Under the pieces are notes generated by a model, which saw only the letters and a program-made list of their open reading frames with translations, did no database searches and was not told the DNA's origin. The translations under genes were made by a program, and so were the position numbers. A DNA stretch of 64,000 nucleotides from Cutaneotrichosporon cavernicola (taxonomy: Eukaryota > Basidiomycota > Tremellomycetes > Trichosporonales > Trichosporonaceae), in assembly GCF_030864355.1 (NCBI RefSeq), contig NC_083399.1, forward strand, positions 248,001 to 312,000, written 5' to 3'. Positions within the stretch are counted from its first letter, which is position 1. Every line of letters starts with the position of its first letter. Positions 22,840-32,800 of the stretch are shown piece by piece.

Positions 22840-25780
22840 CTACACAAACTCGGCATTCTCGTCCTCCTCTCCCCATTCTTCTAGCCCATCGTACGCATCC
22901 TCATCCACCTCGACGTCCATCTCCATGCCCACATCGCCAAACTCTGCCACTTGCGGCGCATTCTTCGCGGCAAGCGCAGCCTGCCGGTCCTCCTCCGCCT
23001 GTCGCAGCTGCTCCTCCTTCAAGTCCGCCAAGAACTTGTGCTCGTGGTCGTACGGCTCAGTGCTGTTAAACCCTGACGACTTGGCCAGGTACTTGTAGTC
23101 TGCCGTCAGCTCATTCTTCGGACTCGAAGCTCACCCATGGGCTTGCGGTTCATCACCGCATCGTACATGCGCTCCGGGTTCGACTTGTTCTCGCGCTGCG
23201 CCTTGCGCCGCAGCTGTCTCACGTTGCGCCCCGGGAAGTACGCCTTCATGAGCGTGTAGTTCTCGCCCGTCTCACGTAGTGCCTGTTGTCAGCCGGCATA
23301 TTTCACGTCCAGCTCACGCTGAAGAACAGCTCGGTCTCCTCTGCCGTCCAGCGATCGTTTGAGACCTTCTTGCCCCAGGTCGCAGAGTTGATAAACTGCG
23401 TCTCGTTGTCGACAATCTCCACGACGCGGTCGCCTGTGCCCGCCAAGATACGTCGACGCTCCTCCTCGTTACGGCGCTGGAGGACCGCTCCGGCGTCGCC
23501 TCCTTCCTCGACCCACTCGCCAGCCTCGTTGAAGTGGCCGCCGGTGAACTGGCTCTCGGTGAGACCCGCAAATTCGCCGTCGCCTTCTTCACCCCCGGCA
23601 GGCTGCTCGTCGGCCTCGACCTCAAGCTGGAAGTCCTCGCCAAGGTCCTCGAGATCGTCCATTGGGTCGTCGTCGTCATCGTCATAGTTGTTGCCGAAGA
23701 GGCCCAGGCCCTCAATGTCCTCATCGTCATCTTGACGGCGCCGAGCAGCGCGCGAGCTGCTCGCGGCCTTCTCATCAGTCTCTTTCTGCATGCGTGCACG
23801 TTGCTCCGCATCGAAGACGACCGGAGCGTTGCGTAGGACACGTCCGAAGTAGCTCGGCGAGCTGGGAGGTGTGAGACGCTCAGGCTCGTCGTCGTTGTCG
23901 CTTGCAGAGTTGACCGAATCGTCGGACACCTCATCTTGGCTCCCGGCCGCACGCCGCTCAGAGCGCTTCTCGTTCCTGATCTCGCGTGCTTTGCGGCGAA
24001 TGACGCGGCGCTTCCTCCACCTCTCCTCTGCCTTATCGGCGCGCTCCTTTGCCTTGCGCTCGGCCTCAGAGCGCTGGAACTGATGAAGCTTGAGCGCACG
24101 TGCCGAGACCCGCCCACGCGATAACGAAGCGACCTGGCTGAGACTCATCTCCTCCATGTTAACCTTCTCTTCGCCGACCATATCGTCGGCCTCGACGCCG
24201 TCAAGTTCAGGGTTCTGAATACGGGGCGGGGCACGGGGTTGGGGTCGGCCGGACGCTGGCGCCTTAGCCTTGCGCTTCTTGTTGGGTGTGGACGCCGAGT
24301 TGTCGGCTTCGCTTTCTTCTGCTCCTTCAGCAGTCGCCTTCTTCCGGCGCCCGCGCTTCTTCTTCGGAGCTGGTACAGGCAGCACATCTTCAGAGTCGTC
24401 AGCGTCGATATCGGCCTCGTCTCCAGCAGATGAGTCCTGGGTCTCAGAGTTTGAAGGAGCACGGCGCTTTCTGCGGCGAGAGCCCGCCAGAGCGCCAAGG
24501 GTTTGAGCAGGCCCTTGGAGGGGAGTGATGGACGCGACAGCTTCGGCTGCGAGCTGCGCCGCGCTGGGAGTGGAGGTACTAGCCGCCCCCACCGCGGATG
24601 GGAGATCGGACACAGATCGTGATGCGGATCCGACGACAGGTGGCACGTCGTCCAGGATCGCACCAACAGCTGGAGGTCCGTCGTCAGCAATGCCGACGAA
24701 TGGATATGCGTCATGGACAGCGCCAACAGCAGGAGGGCCACCGTTAATAGCAGCAACGGCAGGAGGTTGGTCCTCGACAACGGCAAGGACAGCATGTGCG
24801 ACATCAACAGTACCAACGGCAGGCGGGCCGTCGGCAACGGAACCGACAAGAGGCGGCGCGTCGTCAGCAGATCCGACAGCAGGTGGTCCATCGTCAACCG
24901 GGAGCACAGCTGGAGACCCAGCCTCGGCAGTGCTTGCGGGCCCATCCAGTGCAACAACAGGCGGCGCATCAACGACGGCGGGAGAAGGCGCATCAGCGTC
25001 CGCCACTATGTGCTTCGGGCGCTTGGGAGGGTACACCCTCCTTGTCCCCGGCGTCGCGGACCGGATGGACCGGTCGTCGTCGTCCAGCTCTGGGGCAGGT
25101 GACGGTGCTGCACCCAGTCGCGGGGCAGGACGGACTGGAGCGCGCCCGCGACTCTTCCCGTGCTTGATAATAGGCGAGGAGCTGGACGCCGCCGCGGCTA
25201 GAAGTGCCGACTTCCCCCCTCTCTTGAGCGGCGTGCTTGAGCGGGAGGGAGTCACTGCGCGCGACGAGGATGGGGTGGCGAGGGACGGTTCAGGGATGGA
25301 GGAGGCTGGTTGGGCATCGACATCGAGGGAAGGAACTACGCCGGAGGGGGGGGCTGCACCGACGGATGGTGGGTCCTCATGGACAGCCGCGACTGTAGGA
25401 GGACGACTAGAGACAGATGGTGGGAGATCAACGGACGCGACGGATGGTAGGAAGTCTGCGACAGGCGCGACGGACGGCGGGAGGTCTGCTGATGCTACGG
25501 TTGGAGGAAGGTCATCGGATATCGATTTGAGAAGAGGTTCGTCATCTTCGGCGCTGGTGAAGAGCGGTTCTTTCCCCTTAGGAACGGGTCGCGGACGTGG
25601 CGGTTGAGACTGGGAGATTGTGGGTTGTGAAGGCTTGGACGTAGAGGGAAGGGGTTGGGATTGTGCGCCCGGTGGCGCGGGTGGTTGTGCCGGTCCGCCC
25701 GGCGCAGGATGGCTGAGACGGGGGCGCGGCTTCCCGCGAACAGGCTTAAAGCTGCGTGCACCGGGGAGACGGAGCGCCAT
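22840..25780 (-). CDS. BDP1: TFIIIB subunit Bdp1 (B double prime)
   Basis: Three exons, 23318-25780, 23135-23282 and 22840-23099, 956 aa. Bdp1 joins Brf1 and TBP to form TFIIIB, which recruits RNA polymerase III to tRNA and 5S genes. The extended SANT domain lies near residues 806-875: ATWGKKVSNDRWTAEETELF, split by an intron from ALRETGENYTLMKAYFPGRN and RQLRRKAQRE. Before it are a long Arg/Lys-rich helix (ERKAKERADKAEERWRKRR) and acidic stretches. The N-terminal 450 residues are disordered and carry degenerate repeats around PPAVG and PPSV. The C-terminus is acidic (WGEEDENAEFV). Introns are 35 nt. Confidence 0.9.
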
Positions 25781-26005
25781 GGTAACGGGAATGAGCGAAG
25801 AGAAGTGGAACTGAAGGACAATAACTTGGGGCTGGGTGGAGGTCTGAAATCCGCAAGTACACAAACTTTACATAATCCCACGTGACCGCCACTCGCCGAA
25901 ACGCCGGCTTTCCGCCCACCGCAGCTCACGCTCCGACGTCTTGCCCTATCCGAGCGAGGGCAATACCAGACATACGGTGCTCGTCACTACCAACGGCCAG
26001 CGACC

Positions 26006-26918
26006 ATGCTCCTCCGCGCGACCCGCACTTTCCGCCCTGCCGCGCTCCTCGCGCGCGGCAACTCGTACTACATCGCCCCTCCTGTGCCGACGCACCCCCA
26101 CCACTCGCCCTCTGCCCCCATTCCTCCGCCCCCGCCTGGAGTCGAGGTCGACCCCCAGCGTTAGTCCGCCCTGAGGAGTCGCGTCGCGCAATCCCCCGTC
26201 GTTCCCATCACGATTATGCGGCCCCTGTCATGTGGTCGCGAACGTCTGGGAACGTTGAGGAGGACGTTGCACGCTGCAGCGTAGTGAATTCGCTAACTCC
26301 AGTTCACGGTTACCCTCAGCTTCCTGAGGTGTCGCTGCAGCTCCGGGAACCATTCGGATGGTGGGACATCCAGGAGCGCAAGAACTTCGATGAGCCGGTG
26401 CGTCTTCGTCGTGCGCGAGATGTTATGGGCAGAGGGGTGGGCATGGAGACGGAGTTGAAGCGATGAGCGGAGGTGGAGGGTGCGCGCGTTCTGCTGGCTC
26501 CATGCTCCATGTGTGGAGTTGCTGCGTCCCCCGGACGCGCGCTGTGCAATCGCAGGTCATTGCAATGCCGTGCGCGGCGCGATCTCTCGCTCCTCTCGAA
26601 CGTCCACTCGACCATTTCCGCGTTACCTCTCGCACACCATTTTCGACCATTCTCGACCATCTCGAACGTCACTAACGCCAGGTCATGGAGGAGGAGGACT
26701 ACCTCGGCATGTGGGGGCCTGACGTTTTCAAGATCGGCGGCGGCGCCGCCCTTCTGGCGCTGACAGCTGCGCTCGGCCTCGTCGGTGCCTTCGGCTGGTT
26801 CGTTTACGAGACCTCTCCTCCTCTGAAGGCCGTGCGTCGCGAGTACCCCTACGGTGGACTCGAGAAGGCGCTGGGAGGATACCCTGCCCGCAAGGAGCAG
26901 GACGACGTTGAGGAGTAG
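26006..26918 (+). CDS. NDUFB8: Mitochondrial complex I subunit NDUFB8/ASHI
   Basis: Three exons, 26006-26159, 26303-26397 and 26682-26918, 161 aa. An accessory subunit of the membrane arm of NADH:ubiquinone oxidoreductase. The N-terminus MLLRATRTFRPAALLARG is Arg-rich without acids, a typical mitochondrial presequence. Conserved parts are GYPQLPEVSLQLREPFGWWD, ERKNFDEP, then EEEDYLGMWGPDV and one transmembrane segment (GAALLALTAALGLVGAFGWF), with YPYGGLEKALGG after it. Introns (143 and 284 nt) are longer than usual here. It is divergent from Bdp1, with about 225 bp between the start codons. Confidence 0.88.
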
Positions 26919-27178
26919 ACAAGATGCAGAACATGGCTAGATTCTATCTGGGCTGGGTCTGGGTTGGGTCTGAGTTGTGGGGCGTGCTAGTTGGCATCGG
27001 ACTGGAGTGCTCCTCAGGTGTAGGGCTCTAGACGTGGCGAAGCTCACCGGGACGAGAAAGGCGCTCCCACCAAACATGGCGGTGGGCAGGGGAGACGGGA
27101 GACCATTGCGAAGAGGAGCGGGGGACATGGTGGTGAGCACGCGCCTGACTCCCGTCAACACAGGCGGGACTCATCCGG

Positions 27179-28186
27179 CTAGAAGATCCAGTTGCCGACG
27201 ACGTTGCCGACCTTCTCAATGATAACTGGTGACCACACCGACGTCCGCGCCACTTCGCGCACCATATGAGCAGGCACCTCGCTCTCCAGCGCGTCCACCG
27301 ACTTACTCCACTCCGCGAGTGTCATGAACGTGACACGGTCCCCTCCACGGAGGCCGCACACAGCCTCTTGCACCTGCTCGTGAGACAAGTGAGGTAACCC
27401 CAGCAAAGAGGGAGACACAGTCTCGAGTCCGACGAGCGTGTAGGAAATATCCCTTGTGATCGAGGTGGGACAGAGCAGCCTCCCCGCATCTTGTGTCGGC
27501 TCAGCACTTCCTCCTCCAGCGGGATGGAGGACGAGAGTGACGTTCTTCGCGTTGCTGATACTCAGGAGGTCCATCTCGCGCTGGCCCCAGTTCGCGTCGA
27601 AGAAGACGTGTATGACCAGATCGACATCGGAGCGGGCGAGGACTTGATTCCGCAAAGCGAGGCCGTGGAGTGTTCGTTCGCCCGGCGGCGCGCGGATGTT
27701 CAGATACAGCACAGTAGTCGGGGAGAGGAGGGGAAAGGCTGCGCGGGTACGTTCCAGCGATGGGAGAGGGGGCAGGGCGGCGGGAGTGAAGTGTGGCCAG
27801 CCTGGTATGGGGAACGAGTGGTCCTGCACATCGATTGTATGGGTTGCAGATAGCGGAGCAAGGGAGGGGAGGTGCGCTGCGAGGTCGTATGCCCCACCCG
27901 CCGTTGGGTCGGGATCCGCCCCGAGGGCTAGTTTCAGCCGCCGTAACCTGTCGCCAAGAGAGGGAGGGGACAGACGGATCGGCAAGCGCGTATATGGCGG
28001 TTCGGGGGAGGTGATCGACAACTCAGTGCCCTCCTTGTCCCACTGGAGGAGGATGTGCCCGAAGAGGCGCTTGTTGCAGCGGTCGTGGAGGTCGCGGGTA
28101 GCGGTTCGGAGGGATATTAGGGCGGCGGTGTCACAGAGGTCGATGATGCCGTCCAGGATGTGAGGGAAAGCCGTTGCGTCGAGCAT
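27179..28186 (-). CDS. F-box-like protein, family copy C
   Basis: Intronless, 335 aa, the most compact family member; it begins directly with the F-box-like segment (MLDATAFPHILDGIIDL, then SLRTATRDLHDRCNKRLF). The middle block is YTLVGLETVSPSLLGLP and the C-terminal block FMTLAEW followed by EVPAHMVRE. Closest to copy A: both share HILL/HVLL after the F-box, TLVLHP before the middle block, and the EVPxHMVR end. No substrate-binding repeat can be seen. Role as a ubiquitin-ligase adaptor is inferred from the F-box resemblance only. Confidence 0.75.
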   Translation of the reverse strand: MLDATAFPHILDGIIDLCDTAALISLRTATRDLHDRCNKRLFGHILLQWDKEGTELSITSPEPPYTRLPIRLSPPSLGDRLRRLKLALGADPDPTAGGAYDLAAHLPSLAPLSATHTIDVQDHSFPIPGWPHFTPAALPPLPSLERTRAAFPLLSPTTVLYLNIRAPPGERTLHGLALRNQVLARSDVDLVIHVFFDANWGQREMDLLSISNAKNVTLVLHPAGGGSAEPTQDAGRLLCPTSITRDISYTLVGLETVSPSLLGLPHLSHEQVQEAVCGLRGGDRVTFMTLAEWSKSVDALESEVPAHMVREVARTSVWSPVIIEKVGNVVGNWIF

Positions 28187-28647
28187 CGTGGCGGGGATGG
28201 CGGACAGGAGAGGCAGTCTTACGCCACTCAGTGGCGATATGCAAGGTGGAATGATGATACCAAACCAACTGATAACATCAGCTTGGAGACCTCAACTTGG
28301 GTCACGTGCCGCTTACTTCATCCGACTCGAATCGTTCGGAACGGACCGTTCGGACCGTACAGTTGAGTGACCGCAGCCAGATTGCTTTGGATACTGTGAG
28401 GTAGGGATGATGAGTGGTGATGAGGTGGTCTGCCTGTGTGCATGAGGATGGAGAGATCTAACAATGGCATGCTTCACACACAGCCTACCACTGGCAGATG
28501 GGCGACAAGCTGCCGACCCGTCGAATTTGACACACATCTTCGGCCTCGCTTCTCACGTCACCTGAACAGTTTGCACCACTACTTACTCGCCTCTCTCTCC
28601 ACTGGCCCTCACTCACCATCACCCGCAACCTCTCACTCACTCTACAC

Positions 28648-28753
28648 ATGACCAAACCACACTTGACTCAATTTCCCACTCCTTGAGATTCTGCCCAAGG
28701 CCGACGGGTCGCGGAAGAAGCGTGAGGTCGAGGTGAAGGAGGAGGATGGGTAG
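28648..28753 (+). pseudogene. Fragment resembling the start of a tiny Myb-like gene
   Basis: A stretch reading LPKADGSRKKREVEVKEEDG then stop, just after an ATG preceded by the same CT/CA-rich leader style as the Myb-like genes at 14897 and 15569. The ATG is not in frame with it. Its charged make-up is like the leader of the copy at 15569 (VKREVKNKGGD). It may be a decayed third or fourth copy or an unrelated short exon. Low confidence. Confidence 0.25.
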
Positions 28754-28795
28754 GGGATGATACTATTCAGATGGGATATGATACACTTGCAGAAT

Positions 28796-29083
28796 CTACT
28801 TCGTACTCTCGGGGGATGGCCTCGGCATGGACTCGGGCGTCGACTGGGTGTTCTTGATGGGCCGCTGACTGGCGAAGAGCTCGTCGGCCGCCTCGCAGGC
28901 CTTAGCTTGCGCTTGCGATCACCATGCTTGGTGCGCGCGTAGGCCTGTCCCAGCTGCCCGAAGTCAGGCGAGAGGTTGGACTGAGAGCCTCATTAGAAGT
29001 GGTGTGGGGAAGGTAGACCAAGGAAGGCGGACACGTAATGACTCGTCGTACGAGAGCTTGTAGTGTAGGTCAGGCTGGGGCAT
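28796..29083 (-). pseudogene. Possible small gene with a frame break
   Basis: An ATG at 29083 gives MPQPDLHYKLSYDE. After a plausible 46-nt intron the frame reads SPDFGQLGQAYARTKHGDRK, and then a different frame reads ACEAADELFASQRPIKN down to a stop at 28796. Both parts look protein-like, but they are in different frames and the gap is too short for an intron. This suggests a frameshifted remnant or my misjoining. I do not recognise a family. Confidence 0.3.
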
Positions 29084-29623
29084 CGTGACGGCGAAAGAGG
29101 AGAAAGATTGCTGCGAGTTGCTGATGGGACAGAAGTGTTGATGCTTGGTCTGGTTAAGTGATGGAGTGATTACAAGACGAGGAGATGTGGGCGATCATGG
29201 GTGAGGAAGGTGTGTTGACGGGGAGCAGCTCTCCACCGCTGAACTGCGGGTTCACAGCGGCCACCGAGCCTCGTCGCCACCCTACTGACTCCCGACGAGG
29301 AAAGACGCCTTGCCGTTGTTCAGTGAAGGTGATATATAGTGTACAAGTACAACTCAATGTCGATAGCTATTCTCATGTCGCCATCGCCGCTTTCGCCACA
29401 AGGAGGGTCATCCAAACGCAACTTCTGACAAGGATTCGAACTGGTGCCAAACACGAACCAGGCACCACCTCCACTTTGACCTCCACCTGGGGCGGGGCCA
29501 CACACAGACTTCTTCACAAGATATACAATCAACTATCAAGACTAGTTAGCTACTTAGATCCTTAAGTACGTCGGGATTGTGGAGCGTCGTCAGGAACCCA
29601 ACAAAACCATGTGCAGGCCACGT

Positions 29624-29628
29624 GTTAG
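29624..29628. repeat. Target site duplication GTTAG (left)
   Basis: Five-base direct repeat GTTAG next to the left LTR, matched by GTTAG at 35031-35035 beside the right LTR. Confidence 0.9.
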
Positions 29629-29772
29629 TGTTGGTTTTGGCCCCTGGGATTGGTGGAACTAGAACCGGGCTACCGTAGTAATTGGAGTAGATGCATAGAA
29701 CGATACTAGTATATCGCCCTTAAGTAGACTGATAAAATGACGTGTATTTATTTCTGTATGTGATTCTCAACA
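29629..29772 (-). repeat. 3' LTR of copia element
   Basis: 144 bp, TGTTG...CAACA. Identical to the copy at 34887-35030. In element orientation, a short purine tract GGGGAG (29773-29778) lies directly upstream and is the likely polypurine tract. Confidence 0.93.
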
Positions 29773-29828
29773 CTCCCCGTACGCTTGACGGTGAGTTTTT
29801 ATGTGACAAAAGCGTATTTCTGAGAATA

Positions 29829-32800
29829 TTACAGTATTTGTGTGAGACGTAGATGGGTGCGCGCAAGTTGGTGGCTAGGCCCTGCAAGAGGCTTAGTTAG
29901 AACGTCGGCGCGCTGCTTGGAAGTCTTGATGAAGCGGAGCTTGATGTATCGCTCGGAAACGTATTCCCGCAGCATGTGTTTGCGAATATCGATGTGCTTA
30001 TTGAGTGGGAATGCCGTGGGGCGATCTCCGAGCTTGATGGCGGCTTCGTTGTCGATGTAGAGCGGTGTCGGACCTTGTTGCGGAAATCCTAGATGATCTA
30101 GAACTCGGCGTAACCAGATCGCCTCACGTGCGCCCTCGGAGGCGGCGATGAATTCGGCTTCGGCGCTGGACTGTGAGACGGTGGCCTGACGGCGTGAGGA
30201 CCAGGTGACGGGGGAGTCGTGGAAGTAGGTGACGATTCCGGTGGTTGAACGACGGGTTTGAAGACATGAGGCGTGATCGGCGTCGGCGTACACTTCGAGC
30301 GGCGTTGTTTTGCCGCCGAGAGTGATACCGGTCGTCTTGGTGTGAGCGAGGTAGCTTAACGCGCGTTCGGCAAGTGCGAGTGTACGTTCCGTGGGTGCGT
30401 TGCTTGCACGCCCAAGGAAACCGGCGGAAAACGCCATATCAGGGCGTGTGGCGCCGGCTATCCACTGGATGGTGCCGACAATTTCTTGGTAGTACGTGCG
30501 ACGTTCTGCCGTGAGTTCGTCGGTAGTGTCGGCGTCGGTAAGGAGCTCCCCGTACGTCTTGCTGCTGACGGGAAGAGGTGCGTTGCGGCCTGCGCCGCGA
30601 GTGGAAATGTTGAAACGTTCGGAAACGTTTTCAACGTAAGTAGGTTGCGATAGTGTGATGGTGCGCAGTAGACGATCGCGGTCGACGCGCACGCCGAGGA
30701 TGTACTGCGGCTCACCTAAGTCGGTGATGGTCCAGTGATTGCGCATTGCCGTTTTGATGTCGTTGAATTCTTCTTTGGTGCTTGTGGCACAGATGATGTC
30801 ATCAACATATGCAGAAATGTAAGCTCGTGTGCCGTTGTTGTTGCGGCAATAGAGCCCCCACTCGTCTGGGCAGCGTTGGAAGCCCATGGCGGTGAGACGG
30901 GTGTTCAGTTCGATCCACCAGACTCGTCCGGACTGCTTGAGCCCGTACAGGGATCCGGTGATGCGAAAGACGTCTGCATTCGGGTCTGAAAGCCGTACAC
31001 CGGGTGGTGTGTTGAGGTAGATTTCCTCTTCGATGACGCCGTTGAGGTATGCTCCTTCGACGTCGATTTGCCCTAGCTCGAGATTGTAGACGGCTGCTAT
31101 GGTGAATAGCAGGCGTAGGCTGCTCATGCGGGCGACAGGTGCGTAAGTCTCATCATAGTCGACGCCGTGGATTTGCGTGAACCCACGGGCTACTAGACGT
31201 GCTTTGAACTTGGTGATGTTGCCGTCGGCGTCGCGCTTGCGCTTGAACACCCACTTGGCGGTGATGGCGCGACGCCCGTCTGGAAGTGTCGTTTCGACCC
31301 AGGTATTCTTGTTGTTGAACTGTTCAATCTCACGGCGCATGGCGTCACGCCACTTCTCGGCGTCGGGACCCGCCATGGCTTCGGCGACGGAGACAGGTTC
31401 AAGGTTGTCGTCAGCGTCGGCGTCGGCGTCGGAGATCGGGCGCACGGTCGCGATGATGTCATCGACATTGTTGACGCCGAGCTCTTCGAAAGTGACGATG
31501 CTGTAGTCTCCTTCCTCGTCTCGGAAAGCGTCGAGAACGACAAATGTGGCGATGTTGTTGTCGAGGGATGTGGTGCCTGCAGAGTCTTCTGCACGCTGTT
31601 GTTCCTGTTCCGGTCGCACATGTTCGATTTGTTGTCGGATCTGTATGACTCGCTCCTCCTCGTCCTCGATGGTGTCTTCATTTGCGTTGTCGCCTGTGAT
31701 ACCGGTGAGGTCGACGTCTGGGTCCGACTGTGTGTCATGGTAATCATCTGGAAATGGTACCATAGGTTGCGAGCGATCCACTGGATTGAATTGGTAGAGG
31801 TCTCGGCCTAGGGTAACTGTGTCGTTGTTGAGCAACACCCACCAGGCGCTGAAACGAGGTTCTCGAGCTAGAACACGTCCTGGTAGCGATCGAACTCGTT
31901 CGAACGTGAAATTATCATCATCCTTTTTGAGCAGGCGCATTCGGACGTGCACACGTTCGCCGAACGGGCGGATATTGGCGAGGTTCGGCGGCCGCCCGTT
32001 GAACGCTTCGTATGCAGTACATCCGTCGTCAAGAAACGTTGTCATATTGAGGATGTTTGACGTGTAAACTGCGCTGTACAACCAGTATTTGGTGTCCATG
32101 TTGGAGGCATTGAGGATTGCCGTCTGGTGTTCGGCGGCAGTGCGATTGAAGCGTTCAATGGGACCGTTGAGCGCTGGGTCACCTGGTGGTGAGACGTGGT
32201 GTTGAATTCCCATGTCGGCATAGAAACGACGCATTTCGAGGGAATTGAATTCTCCTCCTCCGTCGGTGCGAACAATCTTGACCGTAAGACCTGTCATGGT
32301 CTGCAGGACTTTGATATATTGTCGTAGGATTGGTCCTGCCATAGCCTTTGTTTTTATCGGGTGGAACTCACGATGACGGGCAACGTCGCTGATGATAGAA
32401 CAGAGGTACTTCTGGTCATCGAAACTGACGGGATTGATGGGCCCTTTGATATCACAGTGTACCATCTCGCCCCATGCGTTTCCGCGAGGAGATGGGCCTG
32501 TTCGGGGGAGAGCTGCTGTCTTGAACGGTGCGCAGTGCGGACAATCGATGGTCTTCCACTTGTCATCTTTGACGTCCTCTTTGGTGACGCCGTCGACAAG
32601 GCCTTTGTTGATGAGCTCGAGCATTTTGGTGCGCGAGAGGTGGCCTAGACGATAATGAATGTCGACGAGCTTGATGCCATCTGGACGTGTGAGCGTTATA
32701 GGTGCAACTGTGGCAGCGATTGTGGCAGTGGATGTGGCGGTGACGTGAGACATGATGACGTTATCGTTTTCGTCTTCTTCTTCCTTCTCCTCCGTCGTCG

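Larger units (their letters stand above)
28187..29623. other. 1.4-kb region with gene fragments
   Basis: Between F-box copy C and the copia element. It has no complete gene that I can defend. Two coding-like fragments are listed separately (28648-28753 plus strand and 28796-29083 minus strand). Confidence 0.5.

Noticed and set aside
24525..25607. 360-codon plus-strand frame over Bdp1
   Set aside because: Antisense shadow of the repeat-rich Bdp1 N-terminus; its Gly/Ser/Thr pattern mirrors the repeats.
28796..28942. Arg/Ser/Pro-rich continuation of the small minus-strand frame near 28.9 kb
   Set aside because: Composition looks like out-of-frame translation; the neighbouring frame is more protein-like. 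Kept only as a low-confidence fragment.
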